Shown here in pieces: positions 45,950-57,740 of a stretch of DNA of 64,000 nt (position 1 is its first letter; each line of letters begins with the position of its first letter). The position numbers and the translations under genes were made by a program. The stretch comes from Guyanagaster necrorhizus. Taxonomy: Eukaryota > Basidiomycota > Agaricomycetes > Agaricales > Physalacriaceae. Location: contig NW_025064910.1 of the NCBI RefSeq assembly GCF_019112545.1, positions 244,816 through 308,815 on the forward strand, read 5' to 3'. Below the pieces are notes generated by a model. That model was not told the DNA's origin. It searched no databases and was given only the letters and a program-made list of their open reading frames with translations.

Positions 45950-46899
45950 AACCATTATCAGTGAGAGGTCATATGATGAGAAGTGTCTGTATCAGTATTC
46001 CAATGAAACACAGCAGGTGATGATAGATCAGTACTTGCTTGGCTAGCAGTCTCCTCCTTTGTTTTGACAGAGTTAGCAGCTTCTGAATCCTTCTTTCCAG
46101 CCCCCTTGTGATGATGCTTCTCAGCAGTATGGTCAGCAGCACATTCATGGTCCCGTTTAAGTGAGAGCTTCTTGGTTATACATTCTTCTTCTGTATAATT
46201 CTCATGAAGGCACTATCCACATTTTGCAGTGGTATTGATAGCCAGATTTGTGGCTGAATGGAAAGGTGTAGCTTTGAGAGCAATAGAGACTGCTGGATCA
46301 TCAGCATGCAGCTTCTGATTGTTTTCTTCATTGTGAAATGCAGTGCAGAGTCCTTCAAGAGTAAGTTTATCAGAGAGAAGGAATAGTGATGTGATGAAGT
46401 TTCCAAATTCAGGCTGAGGAAGTGTATAAATCAGGGTTATAACGAGAAGCTCTTTTTCTAACTGCTGGAGGCCAAAATGAGCAGGATGCAGAGCACAGAT
46501 ATGACTCATGATTTGAGTGTCCTGACTGGCAAGGTCTGAAAGTGATTCTTCTGTCTCCTTCTTAAGATTGAAGAAGCTGTCATAGGCTACAAATCAAGTC
46601 ACTATTTTTCTTTGCTGATAGTGTGCCTTTAATGTGTCCCACATCCTCTCTAGATCATCAAGGCAGAGATAGATTGTACTAGCAGCTGATACCTGAGTCT
46701 CCTTCTAGTCCTTCTAGTCCTTCTTCTCCTGGTATATTGGCTTCTTGGGGTCTGCAAACTCTGGTTCAGGGTCATGGCCAATGGTGATAAGATACTTGTG
46801 GTGAGTTTTGAGTAGGGCCAACATGTTTTCTTTCCACTTGCCATAATTAGAGGCATTTAGATTGTTGAAGCCTTTTTTGATTATATCAAAGGATGACAT
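45950..46899 (-). pseudogene. Copia 2 Gag
   Basis: Starts with SSFDIIKKGFNNLNASNYGKW, the UBN2/Gag-type N-terminus of Copia elements; then DDLERMWDTLKAHY, an FVAYDSFFNLKKE segment, LEKELLVITLIYTLP, and a His/Cys-containing tail (about 46,200-46,090) where the zinc knuckle should be. It is degraded by stops and changes frame at least twice (overlapping frames 46,650-46,899). Confidence 0.75.
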
Positions 46900-47014
46900 G
46901 ATGTATGTGGTGATATCATTTCAGTAGTGAAATGACTGATAGAGAGATAGCAGGGCATAAGCAAGATGTGAAGAAAAAAAATGAAGTAGGCCTTAAAGTG
47001 TGAGGCCCATAATC

Positions 47015-47217
47015 TGTTGCAGGCAGGTTACTTTCTCACAGTGGATAATAAGCCAGACTGAGTATGACAGTCAATTGCTTTAAGGCTGAGGTACATATGA
47101 CTACTACTTATCTAAGTATGATGGTCAATTGCTTAAAGGCAATTGACCATTGACTCAGGACAAAACTGTCTATGCTTATATAAGGTTGATATCAGGTACT
47201 TGTGTCATCTCACAACA
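47015..47217 (-). repeat. Copia 2 5' LTR (right side) with internal duplication
   Basis: 203 bp. The segment GAGTATGACAGTCAATTGCTTTAAGG recurs as AAGTATGATGGTCAATTGC.. about 53 bp later, which accounts for the extra length. Contains TTATATAAGG near 47,177 (plus reading). Confidence 0.85.
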
Positions 47218-49916
47218 GAATGTACCTGGACCATCTTGCTATGCTTGATGGGTTATTTGACTTCAAGTTATCAGCTACCACCTCTTATATCAGGATAAGA
47301 CAAATTATTCCTTTATAACACAAATAAAGCTCATATTCTTGTCAGATCCTCTTTTGATTATCACTCTGAAATACTTCTTATCTGAATGATTGCTCTATCT
47401 TGAATGTTGAGCAAACTGCCAACTATGTTCGAGATTATATTGTCTAGCCATACTGGAAGCAGATACAGCAGTTCCTGTTGTTTACTAATATAAAAAGTGT
47501 CTTGACATACTATTGGCACAAGTCAGATCACATCATTAGCAGTTGGAAAGTAGAAGTGAAGGCAGATTCTCTGATGACATCTGACAGCAACTGTTCTATT
47601 CATAATCATTATATTATTGGATATGCATCCCCAAAGGTCAAACCAGTGCAAGAGTGCTGGATGGTGGTGATGATGTCTCTTCCTACCATGAGCTTGCCTC
47701 CTGAATTCAATCCTTTGAAGGAACCCCATCACTTGTGATCTCCTATCATTGTAGGGCTTGCCACATGGACTACCACATGAAGTTCTAGTAGCCACAATCT
47801 TTTCTTCATGCTCCCACTGCCCATGACTTCCACATTACTCTGCCATCTCACAGCATCATTCATCCTTACATCTGATAGATGATATATCTGATTTGATGAT
47901 TATGATAACTTTGAGTCACAATACAATCAGTGGATATTATCTACTGTAGCACCACCTTTCTATCTCACACTTCTTGAAAACCTTCTGATATTGCTCAGGT
48001 ATAATGACATATAGTGGCTGAGTAATATGATGCAGCAGGACAGTGTTACTTGGCTTCTTGTCAAATGGTTCTATGCAGATACCCTTCCTTCTTGTCAGTG
48101 TCTGGTTTGTCTCAGCTATTTTAATCCGACAACTTGTATGTGGCCTTCAGATGCCATCATTCTCAGAAACCAGCCTGCCTCAGTGATGCATATACTTGAG
48201 CTTCTTTGCCTGCTCTGATATATCTCATTCTCTCTCATCATCCATGAGCATTGCTCAGGATACATCAAAATATTCAATCAAGAGGTCTTGAGAGATGAGA
48301 TCACTTTGCGTGGTTTCAGTTTGATTGCCAGATTTGAGACAAGAAAGCTCATAACAACTGACATTCAAAGTCTTCTTGACTTTACTTATTAGAAGAGCTG
48401 TTTGTCAGTTTAATGGATCTTCCTCTTCTGCCTTTGGCAAATGGGACATTAGTGCCTCTATATCCAGCCAACTATAAGAAGAAACATTATATATAGAAGG
48501 TTGCTTCTGATAAGCACACTCTTTTCAACCTAGGAGACTTGGTGCATCTAGATTTCAATGCCAGCTGACTGACAGGGAAGGACTATAATGTCTCACAGCT
48601 TTATCCCTCAGATATTGTGGACTTGATATGTCCCTTCATTATGGAGGCCAATATATTCAATGCAAAGAGCACCATGGATGATGCATGAATTGAACAGTAT
48701 TAGAAAGAGTATCTCAGCCTAAACATGGATCTCGATGTCGATGCTCAAGATTTTCTATTAATTCCCACTGTCCATTCTGAACATTACATTTCCATGAAAG
48801 CATGCAAAACCCTTCCTGATATTATCTCAGTTGGTATCACAGAACCTGATTGGCTCCTTGATTGCCTAAACAGACTAGGCTTATCAGTTGTCCTACAGAA
48901 TAATGAGAGACTACCTACATCTGTGCATGCTGTCATACAGGCTCAGCTGCCTATCGGTATTGACTAAATCATCAAACTATTTGTGAACAAAACTTTGCCA
49001 TTCAGAATACTGGATGATGAAATACTTGCCAAGTTCACAGGATGGTGCTGAGACAAGATCTTTCAATGCTCTTTGGAATCTATCAAAGCCACTCACTCAC
49101 TCTCCATCTGGCTCTCTCCTTTGTAAGATGGCAAGTGGTATCTTGCTGCAAAGAATGAGCAAATGGCTATAGTTCCTTACCAGTTTCCTCATGATGTCAT
49201 CAATCCATTTATGAGTTCTTCCTGTGTCAAGTTTTTTCCAGGTCTTCATCATCTGGATGTGTTGCCAGTGACCTTGGATGATCTGTAGAAAAAACTTAAG
49301 CTTTCCAAAGAACTTGGTTCCAACAATACACCTGCTTATAAGTGGCTGATCACTGCCTTCATATTGGACCAATCCTTCATAATTCAGGAGATATCCATTT
49401 CCGATGATACTCAATGACTTATTCTGTCAAACATGTTGTATGAACAAGCTCCTCTCTTTACTGCTGCTTTCGAATCATCTGAAGTGCATTTCATTCTTGA
49501 AGAGTTTATCGATCTTGAAGCTCAGCTCAGGCCTTTTGGACTAAAGAACATGAACAATCTAGACATTGTTATATTCTTGATTTGTGCAATCTCAATTAAC
49601 AATGATGTTTCTGATAGAGACCAAGATGAGTAAGCAAGACTAGTTTTCAAGGCTTACTGTGAAGACCTGCCTCTTCATATTGCTGCCAATAAAGATCAGT
49701 CATGGTGACAGCTAGATAACCTCTGTTTCATTCCTCGACTGTCTCTCAGATAGAAGTTGATAGGGATTGTGGAAATTTCTTTTTATGTCAAATATTTGCC
49801 TCCAGTGATCTCTCCAAATGAGATGATACTGCCTGAGCATGAGCCTATTGCCTGGACTTAGCATGCTATCTGCATGGTTTGACCTGCTGAAAGGGTCCTC
49901 CTAGCAAATCCTAGTC
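47218..49916 (+). pseudogene. Sacsin-like gene, part 3 (helical middle region)
   Basis: The reading frame resumes after Copia 2 with YLDHLAMLDGLFDFKLSATT. Later fragments keep the sacsin style: MLPLPMTSTLLCHLTASF with SDR (about 47,808-47,880; compare LPLPxxTxLPxHxxASFxLxSDRRxI), WILSTVAPPFYLTLLENLL (about 47,932), WKQIQQFLLF. From 48,725 to 49,640 there are longer open stretches (DFLLIPTVHS, WLLDCLNRLGLSVVLQN, FILEEFIDLEAQLRPFGLKN) without a named domain. Many stops and frame changes; the CpG-depleted state matches parts 1 and 2. Confidence 0.6.
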
Positions 49917-50800
49917 TTGAGAAACCAACTAATTCTGATGTGGTATGCAGACAAGATGTTCTTCAACATCACCAAAAATAGAGAATTCAAGACTGTTCAC
50001 AAATTCCTGGAACTCTACAGAGACCTTTTATACATGTCTGATGTGAAGAGTATAAATGATTCTCCTCATCCTGAACCCATCCTATTGTCAGTTGAGACAC
50101 AGTTCTCTAAACTGAGAGAGGGATTCAACATGATGAGGCTGGAGGACAAGTTAACTGATGTTGTGTTTGTCACAGAGGATGGTCAATGCTTTGCAGCTCA
50201 CCGATCTTTTTTGTTGCCAATGAGTGAATATCTACATGACCTATTCTGTGGAGAATTCACTGAAGCTGGTCCTGCTTCTGCAGATGAACTGATCAAAGTT
50301 GGTGTAGAATATCCAGGAAAGTGTCTGAAGACTGTGTTAGATAAGGATGTACTGTTATTCTACCCTACATTACAGTTCTGATTTTCTATCTCTAGACTTC
50401 ATATACACTGGAAGTGCATCTGATCTTGATGATATTGGACTTTCTGTTCTCTTAGATATCCTAGACCTGTCACAATATTGGGATTTCATTGAACTAAATG
50501 AAATTACCCAAGCCAGAATCATTAGAGAGAGCTTTATTAACCCTATAACTTTTGGTGATAGTAAGTTTCATCTTATTCATCTTTTGAATGAACTCTTAAG
50601 TGAGGATATTAGTTCTTCATCATGCCACTATCCTTGATGCAAAATTCCTTCTCAACACTTGCAAATATTATGAACATGAGAACAAGGATGCTATTTAGAG
50701 ACTTCACAGAGAGAGTAGAGTTCACAGGAAAAATCTACAATATATTCCAGTCAAGAAGAAGTCTTCACCAATTATTCTGCTGGATAGCATCACTCTGATA
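49917..50800 (+). pseudogene. BTB domain at the C-terminus of the sacsin-like gene
   Basis: FLELYRDLLYMSD is followed by a BTB/POZ domain: LEDKLTDVVFVTEDGQCFAAHRSFLLPMSEYLHDLF (50,137-50,250, key residues D-V-x-F and A-H-R-x-x-L), then, after an apparent short intron (about 50,342-50,394), DFIYTGSASDL and LLDILDLSQYWDFIEL (50,397-50,490), the second half of the fold. A second intron may start at GTAAGT (50,561). Coding-like sequence (CKYYEHENKDAI, VHRKNLQYI) runs on to about 50,770. BTB domains dimerise and can link substrates to Cullin-3 ubiquitin ligases. The position right after the helical region and the same strand suggest a fusion with the sacsin-like protein, but stops prevent proof from one locus. 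Confidence 0.72.
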
Positions 50801-53277
50801 AATAACAAACCATGACCTTGAAAGATCCACAGATTCATGCACCAGATTTTGATGAGCTTCTCATGTAGATCAAGAGTTGTATCACAATCTCAAGTGGGTT
50901 AGATCCAAGAATGTATGTTTATAGACAGTGTTGCACTGATAGATAATCCATTTTGTAAATCAATATCAATACGATATACTACTATCTCTTACTTATCATG
51001 CTGAAGTACACATATGGAATGTGGCAGTTACTCTTTAGAAAATACACTATACAGAAACATGATGCTGCTTTATCTGAGCTATTATATCCTGCCTTTCTTT
51101 GGGATATCTTTCAGTGTCTATCACTCTTGATGAATTCGTTGCTTCTATATCTCTTGAGACTAATGGAGGCTCAGTTTAGAGATCATGTATTGACATAGCA
51201 CATTTAACAAGAGCTATTCAATTAGAAGTTGATCTTGAGGTGAAGTCCTCTGGAGTAAGCTTTATTGAGCACTGTGCTACTTTCTTGCCTTTCTCTTTCT
51301 GTTCCTCATTAAGGCTAGAGAGAAATTGGCTAGACAACATGCCAGTGACAATGTAGAGACTTCTGTGTATTGCTCAACAGATGCAGACACCAGAATAAGA
51401 AACTGGATGGCTGTGTAAGTCTGAGTCACAAGCAATCTTTACTGGATAAGGTTACTTACTCTGAGTAGTGAGACCATGATCTATTCATATCTTCATGAGC
51501 TGTTCATATGTGAGTCATAGCTAGGTGCCACTAATTTATGTAGATCAAAATGTTATCAAAATCTTTCACTATCAGCTGACTATTATCTTAAGTACACCTT
51601 CACTTATGTACCACACTTAGGCTCAGTAATGACATTGATAACTATTAAGCAACCCCCATACAGTTCTATGTCAAAGATTTCAGAAAGCTATACTAAAGTA
51701 TAAGCTATTTTGCTGAAACTATCATGCTTTATTGATTGAATATTGCAGTGTGAAAACTGCAAGTGAGTTATAATTATAGCTGTGAAGTGAGTGTGATGTT
51801 TATACCAATTATAGAATGCAATATCAATGCAAGGTTTAAGTAAGTCTTAATCTACTATTCATGAGATTAGTTGTTTATTTATTTCTCCATTTTGCAGATC
51901 AATGATATGTGTGCTATCAATAGTGATATTCTTGCTGGTATCAATTCATGAGCAAAAGAGTATCTATGGTCCTTGAAATGATATTCACACCACTTTACTC
52001 TCTCAAGCAATTACAGAGTGTGTTAATACCCTATTCATTTGAGTTGACTCATTGTATATCTGCCATAATTCATACAATAACTGTTGATAATGTCAACACT
52101 ATCTGTGAGAGGCAAGTCTATAAATTATGTATTTTTGCTCCATGTTTCTCACTATATACTCTAGGTATGAAGGTAATGATAATGATGATTGAGCCTGAGG
52201 TGCTTGGAAGTGGGCCAGACAGTCAAGTATGCAAATATATCTTGTGTTCATCTCATAATAATATAATATTACCACCATTGAAATACCAGGCTCTATACAC
52301 AACTTTGTTGCTCAGCATCATAAAACTGGTGGAAGGAAACTGCATCTGATTTTCACAAAGATTCAAAATCTGCAATCATGATAGTTGTCCTATGACTCAT
52401 CAGACTCACCCATTGCTGGACCATTGCATCTCTATAGCAGTCAAATCATCCTCTTTTCTAAGTAATGTTGGCTAATACTCAATGTGAGTTCCCCACAAAT
52501 CATCCTATAATCCACCTATAACCTGACTGCCTAGTCAATTCTGAGGTCTTCAAGTTTGTCATTCAAATGTTTGACATGATCCTCATCATTGCACTTGTTC
52601 TCTTTGGCTTGATGTACATAATAGCAAAGCTTTCTTCTCATATAACAAGGTCAAAAGCATAGTTTCTATTCATCAGAAGTACAATGTTCTGATGTGTCAC
52701 ATTCCTGCTATTGCTTGGCTGGCAGAGCAATCAAGAGCCTTCTTTCAGAGTCTGTATCCTGCAGTCAGCTCTTGGCTATGCTGCTAATCCATTGTATATT
52801 ACTTGTTCTTGTTCATCCTTTATGTTGTTGGTCTATGATTCTCATCCAATCCTTGTTTAGCACTGCAATCTCTGCATTGGACCTTGTTCTTGAGGTATGC
52901 CAGGCTCTGTAGAACTAAGACATGGCTGATGTTCTACAGCTGCACATGAGCCTGTCAATCTTGGATAAAAGAATGAAGCAGTAGTGGTCATAGGTATAGT
53001 ACTTTTCCCTCTGTCTTGTCTACATCTTCACCAACAGCTTTGGCAGTTACTTGCAATCCTCCTCTACTGTTGGCATCATTATTTTTTTCCTACATTATAG
53101 CTATAAGTGCCAGTCATGACTCATTCACCACTTGTCATCTGATGCATGGCTATCCTTCTCAGATCAGAGTCACTCACCTGAAAGCTGTGCAATGAGATGC
53201 AAGCTGCATCTTCTGTTATATCACTTACTTGGATGGATTTGGTGCAGGTCAATCATTCATCTAGTCTTCATCTTTTT
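50801..53277 (+). other. Unassigned CpG-depleted sequence with plus-strand coding-like fragments
   Basis: Fragments with protein-like composition include KHDAALSELLYPAF (about 51,057-51,100), LTRAIQLEVDLEVKSSGVSF (about 51,203-51,265) and NVLMCHIPAIAWLAEQSRAF (about 52,685-52,745), separated by stops and possible introns. These could be the end of the sacsin-BTB gene, another decayed gene, or an old element. I recognise no domain. Confidence 0.35.
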
Positions 53278-53483
53278 TGTTGCATCTAGTTGATATTGAC
53301 AGAAGAATATATATGAGTATCTCAGTTGGGCACAATGTGAGTGAAGTGACTGAGGCATACAGGTAGGAACAGCTGGACTATATAGGTGATCAGAAAATGA
53401 CAGAAGGTGTAAGTATATATAAGATAAGTAGAATGAGTGATTGAAAAGTAAGATATGATGAAATATATGGATATCCTCCAACA
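53278..53483 (-). repeat. Copia 3 3' LTR (left side)
   Basis: 206 bp with TGTTG..CAACA inverted ends. Contains ATATATAAGATAAG near 53,413. No second copy within the window. Confidence 0.75.
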
Positions 53484-53489
53484 CTCTCT

Positions 53490-55913
53490 CATATCTGTTC
53501 AATCTACTGAGATGACATTGAGCATCTTGAGATAACCATTGTGTGTATCACAAGGCAAGAACTTGATAAACATATCTGCAGAGTTTGCATTCCCTTAAAC
53601 AAACTCAACATGTAATTCACTGTCCTTCACAAGCTCTCTAATGAAATGTTTTTGAATGCAGATATGCTTGACTTTCTGATGAGACCATGTGTTTGTCATC
53701 AATGCCACAGCACCCTGGTTATCACTGTATAATATACTGGAGTGAGGTTGAGATAGTTAGACCTCATCCATCCAAGACAATATTCACATCATCTGTTGTG
53801 CTGTATGAGTAAGAGAAATGTATTCAGCCTTGACAGTGAACAGAGAAATAGTAGCCTGATGCTTTGAGCTCTAGTAAATCAGACCACCCACTATAGTGAA
53901 GATATAGCCAGACATCAAACAAGTTATGTCTCTACAACCCCCATAGTCTACATCTACAAATCCAACAGATGTTAATGGCTGCTCACATGAGAAGGAGATA
54001 CCAAGGTCTATTGTCCCCTTTATGTATCTAAGGACATGTATTAATGCTTTTCAATGCTCTATCTCTGGGTTGGACTGGAAGTGAGCAAGCAGACTCACAG
54101 GGAAGCACAAGTTGGGATGAGTTGCAAGCTATCCTCACATAACATAGCCTAGCAGTCATTGGTATGGGAATCTTTTCATAGCATCCTTCTCTGCTTGGGT
54201 ATTTGGAGACTGTGACTTGTTGAGTACAATTCTGACAGGTAGAGGGGTGGTCTGTGACCATACATATCCAAGATTGAAGTCTAAGAATATATTCTCTCAA
54301 TATGAATGCAGCAAGAAGATGATGATGCCAACCTTGAGGTCTTGTTCAATCTTCATCCCTAGAAAGTAATGGTTCTCCCCTATATCAGTGAGCTTCCATT
54401 TCTCCTCTAATTCCTTCTTCCATTGGCTTGCCTCCTCTATAGTCAATGATGCTCTCTATATGTCATCAGTATAAGTATCTGTGATGGTATACTCACCTCC
54501 AGGCTTGCCAATAGTGTATATGCATGAGTCTGCCTTCAATACATAGTATCCAAGATCTTCATAGGTTTTCCCAAGTGTCTCAAACCAATCATAGCCATTC
54601 TGCATAGTCCTATAAATAGTATAGACAAGTTTGCACATCTTATCCTCTTGTCCCTCAACTATATACTCTGAGGACTGATGCATATAGATGTCTTCTTTTG
54701 TCTCACTATTCAAGTATGCCAAAATGAAGTCCACTTGCCATAGAACAAGATTGAGCTTTGCTGCAACAGCAGCATTAGCACTGAGACACATTAAACATGT
54801 TGATCAGTGAAAAGTTGGTTCTGCAGAAGCATCTGGCATTGGCTCAATTGGCTCAGTTGATATAGGCATCTTAGTATAAGTAGAAGTAGTGAGTGCAGGT
54901 TCATCCTCTATCTCCCCCACACTCACACTTCAGTGCACTGCTCCTTCATCAAAGATAATATCATGAGATACAAACACACATTCTGATTGATTGAATATGT
55001 GGTAATTAGACTCTGAGTATCTCAGAAAGATGTATTTCTTTGATCGATCATCAAGTTTGCTTCTGCTATCTACTAAAACCCCATCAGCTATAGGTTTCTT
55101 TGCTCAGCAAGTGGATCTAAATACTTATAAAAATCCCATGTCCTGTTGTCACTCTGAGAAACCCTTTACTGATACCACTCTGGAATGATGACTTAAAGAA
55201 ATGAGGTTTTATATGAAGATTGATATAGAGATGGCCTCAGCCTAGTAGCAGTCAGTGAGACCAAAGTCACTTAGTAAAGCTCTTGTATCCTCTATGGTGG
55301 TGTGTAGGGCATGTTCAGCTAATCCATTCTAGGCTGATGAGTGGAGTGCAGTTAACTCATGCTTCTCACAGTATTGTTTCTACTTTACTCCTGCAAAAGC
55401 ATGATCAGCATGTATATGCTTAAGCTTTCAGCCAGTCTGAGTCTCAGCCATATGCTTGTATCTGTCAAAAGCAGCTATAGTAGTGTTGTCTGCTTTGTCT
55501 GCCAGAAATTCCTCTGTCTTGAATGATGTATCACTATTGACAAATATCATCATATAAGTCTTTTCATTTGGTGACACTGTTTGAGATAGTTCTCACAAAT
55601 CTGTTGCAATAAGCTCCAGCAGGTTGACATTAGAATTGGTGGGCTCATTGAAGGGACAGTGAGCATGTTTTACTAAGATACAGTTCTCATAGCATCTCTA
55701 GATGGGCTCTGAGATAATTTCCAAGCCATCCATCAGCTTTTTTGATGTCATCTCCTTGATTTTTGCAGGGCTCATATGGACAAAATGATAATGCCAGATA
55801 TCCAGCAAAGTGGGAGATGAGTGGAATGCCATGGCTTAGGGGCTAGATATAGCATCTAGCATATATATACCATCCAAGCCTCATTCAGCAAAGATCCCTT
55901 TATCAGACTTATC
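53490..55913 (-). pseudogene. Copia 3 integrase, reverse transcriptase and RNase H
   Basis: Integrase: WHYHFVHMSPAKIKEMTSK (pre-integrase), HIHADHAFAGVK (second Asp), NGLAEHALHT (Glu). RT: LNLVLWQVDFILAYLNSETK, DIYMHQSSEY, TDTYTDDI (YVDD equivalent, about 54,470), YFLGMKIEQD. RNase H: FVDVDYGGCRDITCLMSGYI, SLFTVKAEYISLTHTAQQM, LYSDNQGAVALMTN, HFIRELVKDSELHVEFV. Stops occur in nearly every block. Confidence 0.8.
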
Positions 55914-57330
55914 TTAGACAACTGTATAGCTATTAGAGAACACAGTTGACAACCCAGCCTTGTCTAAGATGCTTACAGAGATGAGATTCACAGTGAGTGA
56001 AGGTGAATGCAAGGTATTTTTGAAGGTGAGCTTAACATCTCTCTCATTCAGTCTGAAGACTTTTGTTGCTGTACTCTGGCCCAGAATCTCAAACATTCTC
56101 TTTCCCTCAACTGCAGATAAGCTAATACAGAAGGCTACTAGCATGTACTCTGTGAAGTCATCATAATTCCTGAAGAAGTAGTCACTTGCATCAGAATCTA
56201 TAAAGGTTAGAGTGATGGCTAGAGTACAGCTCTTGAACATAGTTATGATGAAGGCTGTTTTAGCAGAGTCAGCCTTGCATGTAAAGTGTTCTACATCCTT
56301 AATATTGGCCTCACTAGTGTTTATACTCTTGACAAAAGATATCTTATCATTTTCAGCAGTATCTTCATCATCAGAGTCATTGACATCAGTGAGAGAGGGT
56401 ATTTTGAGATCTGTCTCTTTTTCAATCTTTGACATCAACATAGTGCTGCTCTCTATTTCATCTCAATGCCAGAAGGAATAAGTATCATTCTACTCATATA
56501 TCCTTTTATCAGTGCTGCTATCCTCAATTACAATGTCATCATCATGATTGACTTCTACTGTAGTAACATGCACAGCAAGTATAAAATACCTTATAGTATC
56601 AGCTGTAGTGTTTGAGATTGCCTGGTTTGCACAGTAAGGTCAGCTAAAGTTGGTAGAGAATTGTCTCTCTTTTCTCTCTTCTGGCCAATAATAATTCTCA
56701 GTGGTGTGCCTAGTCTTATTTATGAGCTTTGCAATCTGGGTTGCAGCATCTGCATACTATGACAGGGGTTTCAACTCTAGCCACAAGTGCTTGGAAGTTG
56801 ACAGGATTTTTATCCACTGTACAAAGCATGGCAGCATGGGTTTGAAGATGGAAAATCATATTGGAGGATGTTGGCATACCATATAAACTTAAGAGGATAG
56901 GCATCCAGTGATCAGTCAGGATTATTGAATGAATAATTATTCTCTTGAACTTCTGATCACTTAATACTGTAGTTCAAAGATCATTTATAGCTTGTCATTT
57001 TATATGCAAGTCAATAATATAAATATTTATATCACTGTTCCCATCAAACTTTGCTGCATTCAGTGATGCCTCAGTCTCAGAAAAAACCATATCCATTTTC
57101 TTTGCATATTCTGCAGCAACAGAGTCTTAGCATTCTTTTGCTGTTCTATTGGTCTTAATCTCTAGACTAATAGGATTAAGAATGTTAAGGATGATGTTCA
57201 AATGGGCAAGCTGGTCATGAAAAACCCACTCATCATATGAGGAAGAGGATGAGTATATGGGAGTAGCATCTGGTGGGAGAGGTGTGGTAATAGCTATAGC
57301 TGTGATAGTGGTGGTGAGAATAGCAGGATA
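55914..57330 (-). pseudogene. Copia 3 Gag and protease
   Basis: Gag pieces: YDEWVFHDQLAHLNIILNIL, DSVAAEYAKKMDMVFSE, AAKFDGNSDINIYIIDLHIK, then a zinc-knuckle remnant HTTENYYWPEERKE (the family has HTxENCYxxGGGKE, so the last Cys is now Tyr). Frame 56,441-55,914 holds the protease: FIDSDASDYFFRNYDDF, with DSD where DSGAS is expected (Gly to Asp, one G to A change), and FKNTLHSPSLTVNLISVSIL, the normal protease end. Confidence 0.75.
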
Positions 57331-57373
57331 GACAGTAGTTCCTGCAATGTATCCCTATAGGCCTTTTCTCTTC

Positions 57374-57740
57374 TGTTACACACAGGCTGCTGGCCTCTAT
57401 GTCACTTCAACCAACCACAAATTCAATCACCAAAATCCACCAGACTTTATCTGCCCTCCATTATCTATTAATTTTATTTTCACTATTATCATTTCACATT
57501 TGCATTTCACATTGTAATATTTAGACTCTGAACTCAGTAGTGAATAATTGACATTGGAATCCAACAGATCCCAACTCAGAATTAGCTACTATTAGTATAT
57601 AAAACTGTGTATAATCATTGTAACTACTCAGTTTGAATATCAACTTGAATAGCTATTTACACTTTGTACTCACTTCAACTCCTGTCTACCTCATCCATCA
57701 GATTCCACTCTGAAGGATACTCCTGTTTGCTTCTCCAACA
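57374..57740 (+). repeat. Gypsy 2 candidate 5' LTR
   Basis: TG..CA ended, non-coding, immediately upstream of the Gag region. The assignment rests on position and ends only, as no second copy is available. Confidence 0.4.

Larger units (their letters stand above)
42392..47217 (-). mobile_element. Copia LTR retrotransposon, copy 2, inserted in the sacsin-like gene
   Basis: LTRs at 42,392-42,540 and 47,015-47,217 (both TGTTGCAGGCAGG..ACA). Target duplications GGATG (42,387-42,391) and GAATG (47,218-47,222) differ by one transition. A purine tract (minus sense GTGTTGAGGAGAAG) lies next to the left LTR. Minus-strand order is Gag, protease, integrase, RT, RNase H (Ty1/Copia). All genes are broken. 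Removing it rejoins the sacsin-like reading frame as QDV-YLDHLAMLDG. Confidence 0.92.
53278..57373 (-). mobile_element. Copia LTR retrotransposon, copy 3 (5' LTR not found)
   Basis: Minus-strand Copia with one clear LTR at its 3' end (53,278-53,483, TGTTGCATC..CTCCAACA) next to a CTCTCTC tract (purine tract on the element strand). Coding order from 57,330 down to 53,490 is Gag, protease, integrase, RT, RNase H. The expected 5' LTR is absent at about 57,374; instead a different LTR-like sequence (Gypsy 2) begins there, so Gypsy 2 or a deletion may have removed or displaced it. All genes are broken. Confidence 0.85.

Noticed and set aside
57374..57740. Missing 5' LTR of Copia 3
   Set aside because: Both share TGTT..CCAACA ends, but the internal sequence and the length (367 against 206 bp) do not match by eye.
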